Of a stretch of 27,847 nucleotides of DNA, positions 15,873 through 22,565 are shown piece after piece (the stretch's first letter is position 1; each line of letters starts with the position of its first letter). This stretch comes from a virus: the IMG/VR virus record IMGVR_UViG_3300020442_000341, positions 1-27,847 of that record; one strand, written 5' to 3'. Below the pieces are notes generated by a model, which worked only from the letters and a program-made list of their open reading frames with translations, ran no database searches and was not told the origin of the DNA. A program made the position numbers and the translations under genes.

Positions 15873-16199
15873 CTATACAATAACCCAAGTGCCATGAACA
15901 GTCATGGTAGCGTCAAGAGTGACTGGCCCTGCATTTAGACCGTTTGCATGCGTGGCTATATAATAGCCTCCCGAATTTTTCAACGTATTATTAAATAATA
16001 AGGAACCATCACCAATAAACATCCCAACCATTGAATTTCCCGCACCTACAAGAGGAACGTTTGTAATGCTATTCGTGTTAATACCGACATTATTAGCATA
16101 TACAGCACCACCACCAGAAGCTGTGATGATACCACTTACGCTGATATTACCAGTTCCTCCATCAAGGGTAACTCCAGTTCCAACTCGTAAATTCGCCAT
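15873..16199 (-). CDS. Short fibre-tip protein, 108 aa
   Basis: It starts MANLRVGTGVTLDGGTGNIS and ends AGPVTLDATMTVHGTWVIV. The run VGINTNSIT, a GNSMVGMFIGDGSL block, YYIATHANG and GPVT-x8-GTWVIV matches the C-terminal tip of the 795-residue fibre, so this is a stand-alone version of that tip cassette. A CATAAATA octamer lies about 23 bases upstream of the ATG. The next gene starts just past its stop. It is probably a short trimeric fibre component. Confidence 0.75.
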   Translation of the reverse strand: MANLRVGTGVTLDGGTGNISVSGIITASGGGAVYANNVGINTNSITNVPLVGAGNSMVGMFIGDGSLLFNNTLKNSGGYYIATHANGLNAGPVTLDATMTVHGTWVIV

Positions 16200-16221
16200 T
16201 TATCGAAAAATTCCTTTTTTG

Positions 16222-16229
16222 TATTTATG
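16222..16229 (-). promoter_or_regulatory. Candidate T4-type late promoter (CATAAATA)
   Basis: The minus-strand octamer CATAAATA, one base from consensus, lies about 23 bases before the ATG at 16199 and overlaps the end of the 182-residue gene. It is followed by CAAAAAAGGA, which has the A-run seen at other fibre promoters here and a possible weak ribosome binding site. Confidence 0.6.
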
Positions 16230-16773
16230 CTATAAGTAGCGTAGCACCAGATTCGATGGTAATTCCAATTCCCGTCGCAACTGTGACTGGGCCTATTAAT
16301 ATGCCATTTTTGTCTTCTGGTAAAGTTAGGTGTTTATCAATTTGCTTGTCTGTCATGATAAATCCGTCAAAAACAGAAACATTACCATGTGCTTGAACTG
16401 CTCCCTCTGACGTAGCAGCACCAGCAGCAGTTCCTTTGAGACCTGTAGTGTTGATACCAGCAGTTTTAATTGTTGATACACCGACAGCAGTCTCTGTCCA
16501 TACACCAGCTGCCACACCCGTAAGTGCAGAACCATCTCCAACAAATGCTGATGCAGTAACTATACCCGAATGAGTTGCATTACCATTCGCAAAGATTGTG
16601 TGTGCAACCCCTATATTAAATTGACCAGTGGAATGAATTGTAGCAGCAGTTCCAACTTTTATACCACCTGTTGCTGTTACCATACCAGAGGTGTTTATGG
16701 AGAGACCTTCTACCGTAAGCGTACCATCAGCAGCATTTATTAGATCAGTATTTCCATCTATGCGAATACCCAT
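16225..16773 (-). CDS. Short fibre protein, 182 aa
   Basis: It starts MGIRIDGNTDLINAADGTLT, followed by GVST/GIVTA-type beta repeats (GIKVGTAATIHSTG, GIVTASAFVGDGSALTGVA). The C-terminal cassette, GVWTETAVGVSTIKTAGINT followed by IGPVTV and TIESGATLLIA, aligns in layout with the tips of the 108-residue gene and the 795-residue fibre. It is the first gene after the terminator at 16830-16849 and the promoter at 16797, so it opens the fibre region. A short fibre or fibre-tip role is likely. Confidence 0.75.
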   Translation of the reverse strand: MGIRIDGNTDLINAADGTLTVEGLSINTSGMVTATGGIKVGTAATIHSTGQFNIGVAHTIFANGNATHSGIVTASAFVGDGSALTGVAAGVWTETAVGVSTIKTAGINTTGLKGTAAGAATSEGAVQAHGNVSVFDGFIMTDKQIDKHLTLPEDKNGILIGPVTVATGIGITIESGATLLIA

Positions 16774-16796
16774 TTTAACTCGCGATACTTTTTAGG

Positions 16797-16804
16797 TATT
16801 TATA
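16797..16804 (-). promoter_or_regulatory. T4-type late promoter (TATAAATA) opening the fibre region
   Basis: A perfect TATAAATA on the minus strand, followed by CCTAAAAAGTATCGCGAG and the ATG at 16773. It lies just downstream of the terminator that ends the baseplate operon. Confidence 0.82.
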
Positions 16805-16829
16805 AAAAAACTAATAGGGCAAAAAAATT

Positions 16830-16849
16830 GGCGGGATTTTTTTCCCGCC
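16830..16849. terminator. Rho-independent terminator (works on either strand)
   Basis: A perfect 7-base stem (GGCGGGA at 16830-16836 pairing with TCCCGCC at 16843-16849) has a 6-base T loop. It is flanked by T runs in both directions: TTTTT after it on plus and AATTTTTTT after it on minus. The GC-rich stem stands out in this AT-rich DNA. For the minus-strand genes it lies between the stop at 16882 and the promoter at 16797, separating the baseplate operon from the fibre genes. Confidence 0.9.
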
Positions 16850-16881
16850 TTTTTGTAAGCTAAAGCTGATTTTGGTGGCCG

Positions 16882-17064
16882 TCAAAGAGGATTGACGTAT
16901 GATAACACCTCATCACCTGCTGTATCACGCACGAACCGTAACATATTCATAAACTGATCCACGGTTTCACAGTCTACGGTTTTCTCATCACCCTCACTAG
17001 AATACATATAAATTTTACGCTTGAGTGGATCAACAACACAACGTGTCAAATACGCATCATTCAT
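16882..17064 (-). CDS. Small conserved-type phage protein, 60 aa
   Basis: The start chosen is the ATG at 17064 (MNDAYLTRCVVDPLKRKIYM), which overlaps the end of the oxygenase gene by 8 bases (ATGAATGA). A longer frame reaches back to 17118 but would overlap that gene further with no better ribosome binding site. The protein has two beta-like stretches (RKIYMYSSEGDEKTVDC) and a helix (VDQFMNMLRFVRDTAGDEV). I do not recognise a named family; small acidic proteins like this occur in cyanophage structural clusters. It is the last gene before the terminator. Confidence 0.65.
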   Translation of the reverse strand: MNDAYLTRCVVDPLKRKIYMYSSEGDEKTVDCETVDQFMNMLRFVRDTAGDEVLSYVNPL

Positions 17065-17605
17065 TAGATTTGGGATATTTATACCAAAATGATAACACAT
17101 ACCTTTCGCTCTTGTCAACCCTAGTCACATAGTGAAGATACTTTGAATTTGAAAATACAATGAGTTTACCTGTCTCTGGTTTTACTTCCATGTGTTCAAA
17201 CACCGTAGATCCACCCTCAAAGTCATCATTTAGATACAACATGGCAGCAAATACATCTTCACCATAAACATCATTCTTGTCAAAGTGCGGTTTCATAAAC
17301 GTTCCCACAGGCCATCGAACGACACCCACATAATCAAGTATTATATCAGGGTCAAAACTTTTACATACATCATTTACATTAGTTACAACCTTATCATCCA
17401 ATGATGGTATGGTTGGTTCAACATCACCACCAAGATAAACAGCAGTGTGATCTTTCCATTCAACAGTGGTTAAATAAGTATCTCCACCTCTCGTTTCATC
17501 ACCATAAGGCATCTCTTTTCCCTTATTTGTAAGAGATAAATCAATAAATTTTTGACAATCATCAGGAGAAATAAAGTTCTCCTCAACATAAATTAATTTC
17601 TTCAA
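17057..17605 (-). CDS. 2OG-Fe(II) oxygenase, prolyl-4-hydroxylase-like, 182 aa
   Basis: The double-stranded beta-helix signature is complete. The iron ligands H107 and D109 lie in MKPHFDKND, the distal H158 in YLHYVTRV, and the 2-oxoglutarate-binding R168 in ERYVLSFWY, with the usual H-x-D, about 50-residue, H and 10-residue, R spacing. W98-P99-G101 before the first histidine is also typical of prolyl-4-hydroxylase-like members. Such enzymes use Fe(II), O2 and 2-oxoglutarate to hydroxylate proline or other residues; the substrate here is unknown. The length matches a minimal catalytic domain. The only plausible start is TTG at 17605, which overlaps the upstream TGA as TTGA; no in-frame ATG is near. 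The position at the end of a baseplate operon suggests a virion protein as substrate. Confidence 0.88.
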   Translation of the reverse strand: MKKLIYVEENFISPDDCQKFIDLSLTNKGKEMPYGDETRGGDTYLTTVEWKDHTAVYLGGDVEPTIPSLDDKVVTNVNDVCKSFDPDIILDYVGVVRWPVGTFMKPHFDKNDVYGEDVFAAMLYLNDDFEGGSTVFEHMEVKPETGKLIVFSNSKYLHYVTRVDKSERYVLSFWYKYPKSNE

Positions 17606-18438
17606 ATTGTTATGGTATTCCTTTTAGTTCTATACTCTGGATCGTTAAAGTTAGGATTCTCTGGTGTGATCTCAGGATTAAAGTTTGGATCAGGATAATC
17701 TTTCCAACTTTCACCTTGGTATTCAACATATAATGGATTCACATCTTTCCTTGCAGCATATACATGATAGAAACAATTTACGGGCATACCACCTTGTGCT
17801 TGTAGGTAAACAAACTCCTCATCCCATCTCTTGACAATAATGTCTTGGTGCGATCCTATTGGTTGTAATTGAACGGAGATACTTTCAACATCCACAAGAT
17901 CTTTCCAATAATCAGGTAATCTTATTATTTTTTCATTTCTTACTCTACCTCTACAATATACACCTACCTCTGGGCCTTCAATACAAGCATATCTAAGTCT
18001 CCATCCCTCTTTACTTGGGTGTTTGATATCAAATGGTTTTGGTCTACCATCAGCAGCACCAAATCTAGAAGCAAGTCTACCTTTATTTCCACCATCAATT
18101 GATCCACTTACAAATAAATCACCCACAACATAAAGTGAATCAACGGAGGAACCGCCACTTACTAACAAACCATTAGCCATTCCAGAGTCACCATCTATTT
18201 GCTGACAACCTTTTACATTGAGTGACATGGGAGTTCCTTTAGTATCCTCTCTACCAACCATCAATGTTGCAGTAGCACTTGAGAAAGCATCAACTTTTCC
18301 TATCTGTGTATTTCCCTCAATATATGCAGAATGATCAATCTTCTGCTCTCCTATCCCTAATGCTTTAGGAACTCTTTTTTTCGCAGCAACTATAAGTTGC
18401 CCACCGTATGCGAATATTTCGTCGAATGCAAATGCCAT
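17602..18438 (-). CDS. Structural protein with EGPE-GVY-RGR domain, 278 aa
   Basis: Residues about 136-241 contain FDIKHPSKEGWRLRYACIEG followed by PEVGVYCRGRV, then IRLPDYWKDLV, SISVQLQPIG and YHVYAARKD. This arrangement is found near the C-termini of tail-fibre and other virion proteins of marine phages and may act as a folding or capping domain. The N-terminal half has a short helix and then beta-repeat-like sequence (SLNVKGCQQ, GLLVSGGSSVDSLYVVGDLF). The last 35 residues are Pro/Asn-rich. The ATG is one base after the spike gene's TAA, and AAGGAG is encoded by that gene's last codons. It lies in the hub operon, so it could be a tip or baseplate attachment protein; no enzyme motif was seen. 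Confidence 0.72.
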   Translation of the reverse strand: MAFAFDEIFAYGGQLIVAAKKRVPKALGIGEQKIDHSAYIEGNTQIGKVDAFSSATATLMVGREDTKGTPMSLNVKGCQQIDGDSGMANGLLVSGGSSVDSLYVVGDLFVSGSIDGGNKGRLASRFGAADGRPKPFDIKHPSKEGWRLRYACIEGPEVGVYCRGRVRNEKIIRLPDYWKDLVDVESISVQLQPIGSHQDIIVKRWDEEFVYLQAQGGMPVNCFYHVYAARKDVNPLYVEYQGESWKDYPDPNFNPEITPENPNFNDPEYRTKRNTITI

Positions 18439-18439
18439 G

Positions 18440-18997
18440 TTACTCCTTGTTTACTTCTGCGGGTTCTGGTAGTTTTAATTTAGACATAGCAGCAGAGACT
18501 CCCTCAATGAGTGGTGATAACATTTGAGTTCCAAGACCACCTCTCATCGTTAGTAATCCCGATGTCATAATTTTTAAAGACTGCTTTCCATCTATTGTAA
18601 CATTTTTTGAGTCAAGTTTCAAGGTCTCATACGCGTTTGCCCAAATAACACCCTGTGGAGCGTTACCATTAGCAATTAATTCAATATCAAGTGCCTCTAA
18701 TTTAATCTTACCATTCGCTGCTTTTAAATGTATATCACCATTATTTGCAAGAATCATGATTGCTTCTTGCTGTTGTTCTAAATCCTCACCGCTATGAATA
18801 AAGGTTGAACCTGGTGAATTTAATAAAGTGTAACCAGTTCGTGGGCCATCTTCATCGAAAGACATGAAGTGTCTACCATCTAGTGCTTGAATATGAACAC
18901 TCGAAGTCACATCACCTTTTGGGCTTATTTTTCCAAACGTGATAGCACCATTCATGGCACTCCATACTTGGTTCCAAAAATTCTTTTTCTCAGACAT
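18440..18997 (-). CDS. Baseplate spike protein, gp5 C-terminal/VgrG-like beta-helix, 185 aa
   Basis: The middle of the protein (about residues 85-150) is a run of short strands: ILANNGDIHLKAANGKIKLE, then ALDIELIANG, LKLDSKNVTIDGKQ and LKIMTSGLLTM. This is the pattern of the trimeric beta-helix needle in T4 gp5, VgrG and related spikes. The first 60 residues include GAITFGKISPKGDVTSSVHI, HFMSFDEDGPRTGY and FIHSG, which also suit a spike entrance. No lysozyme residues were seen. In T4 the OB domain, lysozyme and needle are one protein; here the OB-fold protein is encoded separately at 20256-22562. The ATG overlaps the previous stop as TAATG, with a ribosome binding site formed by the GGA codons of that gene's glycine tail. 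Confidence 0.75.
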   Translation of the reverse strand: MSEKKNFWNQVWSAMNGAITFGKISPKGDVTSSVHIQALDGRHFMSFDEDGPRTGYTLLNSPGSTFIHSGEDLEQQQEAIMILANNGDIHLKAANGKIKLEALDIELIANGNAPQGVIWANAYETLKLDSKNVTIDGKQSLKIMTSGLLTMRGGLGTQMLSPLIEGVSAAMSKLKLPEPAEVNKE

Positions 18998-20256
18998 TAG
19001 TATCCTCCTCCGTATCCACCGCCACCACCGCTAGGTGGGCTAGATGATGGTGGTGCTGGTGTTGATGGTGTTGATGGTGCAGGTGCTGGTGTAGATGGAG
19101 TCGAATATCCACCACCAGTTGCTGGTGTTGTAGTTGTTGATGGTGTTGCTGGAGTGGTTGATGGAGCACTCGTTGGTGTAGTAGAGTAACTTCCTCTTGA
19201 TGGAGAACTTATAGCTTCTATAGTATCTTCTTGAGTTTCAGTCTCTTCAATTTGACTTGGAGCAATCGCACCCTCAATAGGTCTTTTCTGAATACTAGCA
19301 AGTTGAGTGTCATAAACGACAATGTTAGTTCCAGAATTAGCAGTAGTTCCCGCATATCTGATACCATTTACATAATATACGTTTCCATAGTATGGTTTAC
19401 CATCAACGTAACCATTTATATTTAACCCAACTAAATCAAATACCTGAACAACATCTGTTAACACTGGTTCCACTGGTTGTGGATCACGAACAATACTAAA
19501 ATCAGGAACAAAAGTTGCATTAAATCCAGTTTCAGTATTCATTCTAATTTGTGGTAACTCTGTAAATCTACCACCCTTATCAACAGATACAGATCTAATC
19601 TTTCCAAAAGGATCACAACTGTATGAAAGAACTGTTCCATTACTTGGTATTACCTCTATGGTATCAACTCCACAATTATGATTGAAGCCTGGATTTGTAA
19701 CAGTTACACCAGTAAGTTCTATAATAGCAGGATATTGTGGAACTGTTTGTGGTGGTGGAAGATAACCTTGACCACTATCCTTAATAATAACTCGCACAAC
19801 AACTCCAGTTAAATCACCAGTTCCTAATATTGACTGAAGAACAGCACCACTACCATTTTTACAAGGATCAAGAACTTGAACTTGTGGAGGTGAAGTATAT
19901 CCAAAACCACCACTCACGAGATCGACTGCAATTAAGTTACCATTAACATCTACCACTGGATTTGCACTTGCTCCAACACCACCACCTCCAAAAAACTTAA
20001 GTTTTGGTGGGCCACAAGGTTGATCACCAGTTAAACAAGGATCGGATCTGAGTAGATTTTTGGGAGTTAATGCGTTGACTTCATTAATTGTCAAAAATCT
20101 GACCTTCTCATCTCCATCTATAAAAATAAATTCTGTCTCTGGATTTAATTCAGCATAAGCATTTGCATCTGCAATAGACACACCTTTAACGTATCCATCA
20201 GTTTCGCTAATGTATCCTACTTTAATATTATCGAATGATGTCGGTGAAATTGGCAT
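18997..20256 (-). CDS. Baseplate-associated structural protein with Pro/Ser/Thr/Gly-rich tail, 419 aa
   Basis: Residues about 105-255 contain repeats of a phage beta motif: a GGFGYTSPPQVQV strand pair, then SGQGYLPPP, then KGGRFTELPQIRM. Six to eight cysteines lie between residues 74 and 214, unusual for this neighbourhood. Residues 282-320 (GYVDGKPYYGNVYYVNGIRY, then VVYDTQ) match the C-terminal module of the gp5-like protein encoded just upstream, so the two share a domain. From about residue 350 the sequence is low-complexity Ser/Thr/Pro and ends GGGGGYGGGY. Start and stop both overlap neighbours as TAATG. Position between hub and spike genes suggests a virion protein of the baseplate tip; the flexible tail may be exposed. 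No enzymatic function is claimed. Confidence 0.7.
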   Translation of the reverse strand: MPISPTSFDNIKVGYISETDGYVKGVSIADANAYAELNPETEFIFIDGDEKVRFLTINEVNALTPKNLLRSDPCLTGDQPCGPPKLKFFGGGGVGASANPVVDVNGNLIAVDLVSGGFGYTSPPQVQVLDPCKNGSGAVLQSILGTGDLTGVVVRVIIKDSGQGYLPPPQTVPQYPAIIELTGVTVTNPGFNHNCGVDTIEVIPSNGTVLSYSCDPFGKIRSVSVDKGGRFTELPQIRMNTETGFNATFVPDFSIVRDPQPVEPVLTDVVQVFDLVGLNINGYVDGKPYYGNVYYVNGIRYAGTTANSGTNIVVYDTQLASIQKRPIEGAIAPSQIEETETQEDTIEAISSPSRGSYSTTPTSAPSTTPATPSTTTTPATGGGYSTPSTPAPAPSTPSTPAPPSSSPPSGGGGGYGGGY

Positions 20257-22562
20257 TATTCTAGACTCTCTTGAACTGTGTCAAATATAACATCATGTGG
20301 TGTTGTAGTGTGTGCAATACCAACCATCTTAACAACACTTCCGTCATCTCTTGTATGAGAATGGAACGGGCCATAATATGGTTGACCTTTAACATAACCA
20401 ACTAAATTAGTTAGGTCTTTTGTTCTTGATTTTGGTTTAGCAAATACTTTCTTTATTGTAACACCTTGTTTACTAGAACTCAACTTCTCTATGCCTGTTC
20501 CATAAGATCTTCTTGATTCTGTAGATTGTGCAGTGGTTTGTGCAGAATCTGCGATAGATGCATTGCTAGGATTATCTGAAGATCCACCACCACCTTGCAT
20601 GGTATGAGAATCATTAGGTGAGCACTCTGGATCAGGATCACAATCAAATATCTTAGTAATTGAGTTAACAAATGTCAATGCAGTTGTAATATCAAAATTC
20701 ATACCACCAAGTGCACCTAAACCTAATCCACCAGATGTCAAACCAGAAAGAGAGGATCCTTTGCCAGCAATAGCAGTCAAGATTCTTGGATTATATGATG
20801 CAAGACTACCTGCAGCAGTAATTAAATCAGGAATGTTACCAGTTCTAATTGCTTGAAATGCATTTCCTATTCCTGTTAAAACATTTTCATTAACTCCTAG
20901 TAAATTTGATGCTAAAACTAATCCAGCTGCTATACCATTTGGATCTGATTTATCATCAATTAATAATAATGCATCTGCGATTAATTGTTGATTATCTGGA
21001 GTGTCTTGACCAACAGCACCAATGAATCCAAGTAATCCACGACCATAATTTCCATCTGCCCAGAAACGATTTGCACCTCCAACATTATTAGGATCTAATC
21101 CTGCTTGATCTGCTACGGTTTGAGAGAAACTTAAAACTAAATCTCCAGATGATAAAGATGAAAGAACATTATTTTCATTGATAGCATGGTCAATTGTTCC
21201 CCTATCTTCTGATCCAGTTTCTGTTGATGATCCTCCTAGAGAATTAGATATCTCATCAATCACAGGGCCAATCGCACCATCAAACCCTTGTAAAATTGTA
21301 TTGATTGTTCCTCCTAACACTTCACCAATAATTTCTTCAGTTTCACAAAGAGGTGTTGGCCTATAAAATCCATCGGCAGAGGGAGGTGGAACATCTTCAG
21401 AACCTGGTGTATCTAATGTAGGAACACTTGGTATCACTAATGATGTGCTCACACCAGCAACTCCTGCTTCAGATACAGCAGCGTTAGCAGCAGCATCTTC
21501 TGCTTTCTTTTTCTTTCTATTAAAAGCTTTCTTCAACGCAGCAGCAATTAATCCTGCGAGTGCAAGACCTGCCATACCGTTAAACATACAAGCAATTTTT
21601 TCTAATCCCTCTACCTTTTTATTCAATAATTCTAACGTATGTGAAGGTGGAGCAAGATTTTCCATAGATGCAAGTTTTTCATTATACTCTTTGGTAGTGA
21701 ATTGTTGCACCTGATTCATTATACCTTTCATATATTTTGACATCTCTTTAGAGGCCTTCTCAATTGCTTCATCTATGTCTTTGTTGATTTCAAGAACTGG
21801 TAATCCACCAGCCTTATCAGCATCTAAAAGAGATTGTTGAAATCTTTCTATTTTTTCAGTCAACTTTTGTATTACAGTCTGTATATTTTTTGTGTCAGTT
21901 TTTGTATCTGGATTAGGGCATGCTAATGCGTGTGGTTCATCCAATACATAATTTGTTCTTTCATCAGACACTTTATATAAATTATTTGCATCTGATGCTT
22001 CTGCGGATACGTTTGAATCTGATGGTGAATTATATGCCTCATTTCCTGCTTGCTTTGGTGCAAAATCTCCATCCTTGAGAACTCTATCTTTAAAATCACT
22101 TATTTTTTGTTGAACAGAATGAAAACTTTGTGGCACAAAATTCTTACCACCACTACCTTCAGTTCCCATTTTTCTCTCAAGTTTAGTCTTGGCATTGTTA
22201 CCAAGACAACCCATAATTATAGGTGTCTGTTCATCTTTTCCATCTAGAAAAAATCCAAAGACAAACATTCCCTGTTTAAGGGCTGGTGTCATGAAAGATC
22301 CACCAATACCATTACCAGCAGTCACGGGATACATCACCTGTGCCCAAGGCAATTCCTCTGCACTTACATCAGACTCCTCTTGTTCATGTTGACCTACAAT
22401 TCTAACCTTATATCTGTATCCCCATGCTGGTATATCTTCTACCTTATTAAACTTGGCAGGGTTTTGATTTTCTCTCCACGTTGAATCATCAGCAATCTGG
22501 CCTATAAACCAATGAAAACTTGATCCTAGAAAGCCAGGATTGAATAGTGACCCTCCCTCCAT
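20256..22562 (-). CDS. gp5: gp5-like baseplate hub protein with OB-fold, 768 aa
   Basis: Residues about 17-125 (FHWFIGQIADDSTW, WGYRYKVRIVGQH, LPWAQVMYPVTAGNGIGG, FVFGFFLDG, PIIMGCLGN) form the OB-fold that in T4 gp5 and VgrG sits on the gp27 ring. Residues about 200-350 are helical and partly coiled coil, followed by an Ala/Lys-rich stretch with a hydrophobic segment (AGLALAGLIAAAL). The C-terminal 53 residues hold GYVKGQPYYGPFHSH and two more histidines (H734, H736, H751, H756). The lysozyme domain of T4 gp5 is not visible, and the needle is a separate gene at 18440-18997. The ATG follows the CP12-like stop by 3 bases and has no upstream ribosome binding site; a GGAGGGAGG run falls directly after the ATG instead. 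Confidence 0.8.
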   Translation of the reverse strand: MEGGSLFNPGFLGSSFHWFIGQIADDSTWRENQNPAKFNKVEDIPAWGYRYKVRIVGQHEQEESDVSAEELPWAQVMYPVTAGNGIGGSFMTPALKQGMFVFGFFLDGKDEQTPIIMGCLGNNAKTKLERKMGTEGSGGKNFVPQSFHSVQQKISDFKDRVLKDGDFAPKQAGNEAYNSPSDSNVSAEASDANNLYKVSDERTNYVLDEPHALACPNPDTKTDTKNIQTVIQKLTEKIERFQQSLLDADKAGGLPVLEINKDIDEAIEKASKEMSKYMKGIMNQVQQFTTKEYNEKLASMENLAPPSHTLELLNKKVEGLEKIACMFNGMAGLALAGLIAAALKKAFNRKKKKAEDAAANAAVSEAGVAGVSTSLVIPSVPTLDTPGSEDVPPPSADGFYRPTPLCETEEIIGEVLGGTINTILQGFDGAIGPVIDEISNSLGGSSTETGSEDRGTIDHAINENNVLSSLSSGDLVLSFSQTVADQAGLDPNNVGGANRFWADGNYGRGLLGFIGAVGQDTPDNQQLIADALLLIDDKSDPNGIAAGLVLASNLLGVNENVLTGIGNAFQAIRTGNIPDLITAAGSLASYNPRILTAIAGKGSSLSGLTSGGLGLGALGGMNFDITTALTFVNSITKIFDCDPDPECSPNDSHTMQGGGGSSDNPSNASIADSAQTTAQSTESRRSYGTGIEKLSSSKQGVTIKKVFAKPKSRTKDLTNLVGYVKGQPYYGPFHSHTRDDGSVVKMVGIAHTTTPHDVIFDTVQESLE

Positions 22563-22565
22563 ATT

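Noticed and set aside
15863-15895. An N-terminal extension of the 200-residue fibre (start at 15895)
   Set aside because: The extra 11 residues overlap the previous gene, are unlike fibre N-termini, and the strong TAGGAG site favours the ATG at 15862.
17076-17083. A perfect minus-strand TATAAATA inside the end of the oxygenase gene
   Set aside because: It encodes Tyr-Lys in the conserved WYKYP end of the oxygenase and lies only 12 bases before the next ATG. It could start a nearly leaderless transcript, but coding need explains it as well.
17065-17118. A longer start for the 60-residue gene
   Set aside because: It would overlap the oxygenase by 62 bases; the ATG at 17064 with an 8-base overlap is the usual arrangement in this operon.
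19010-19190. Low-complexity GGTGTTGATGGT-like DNA that resembles a tandem repeat or array
   Set aside because: It is the coding sequence of the Pro/Ser/Thr-rich tail; units are irregular with no spacers, so it is neither a CRISPR array nor a microsatellite element.
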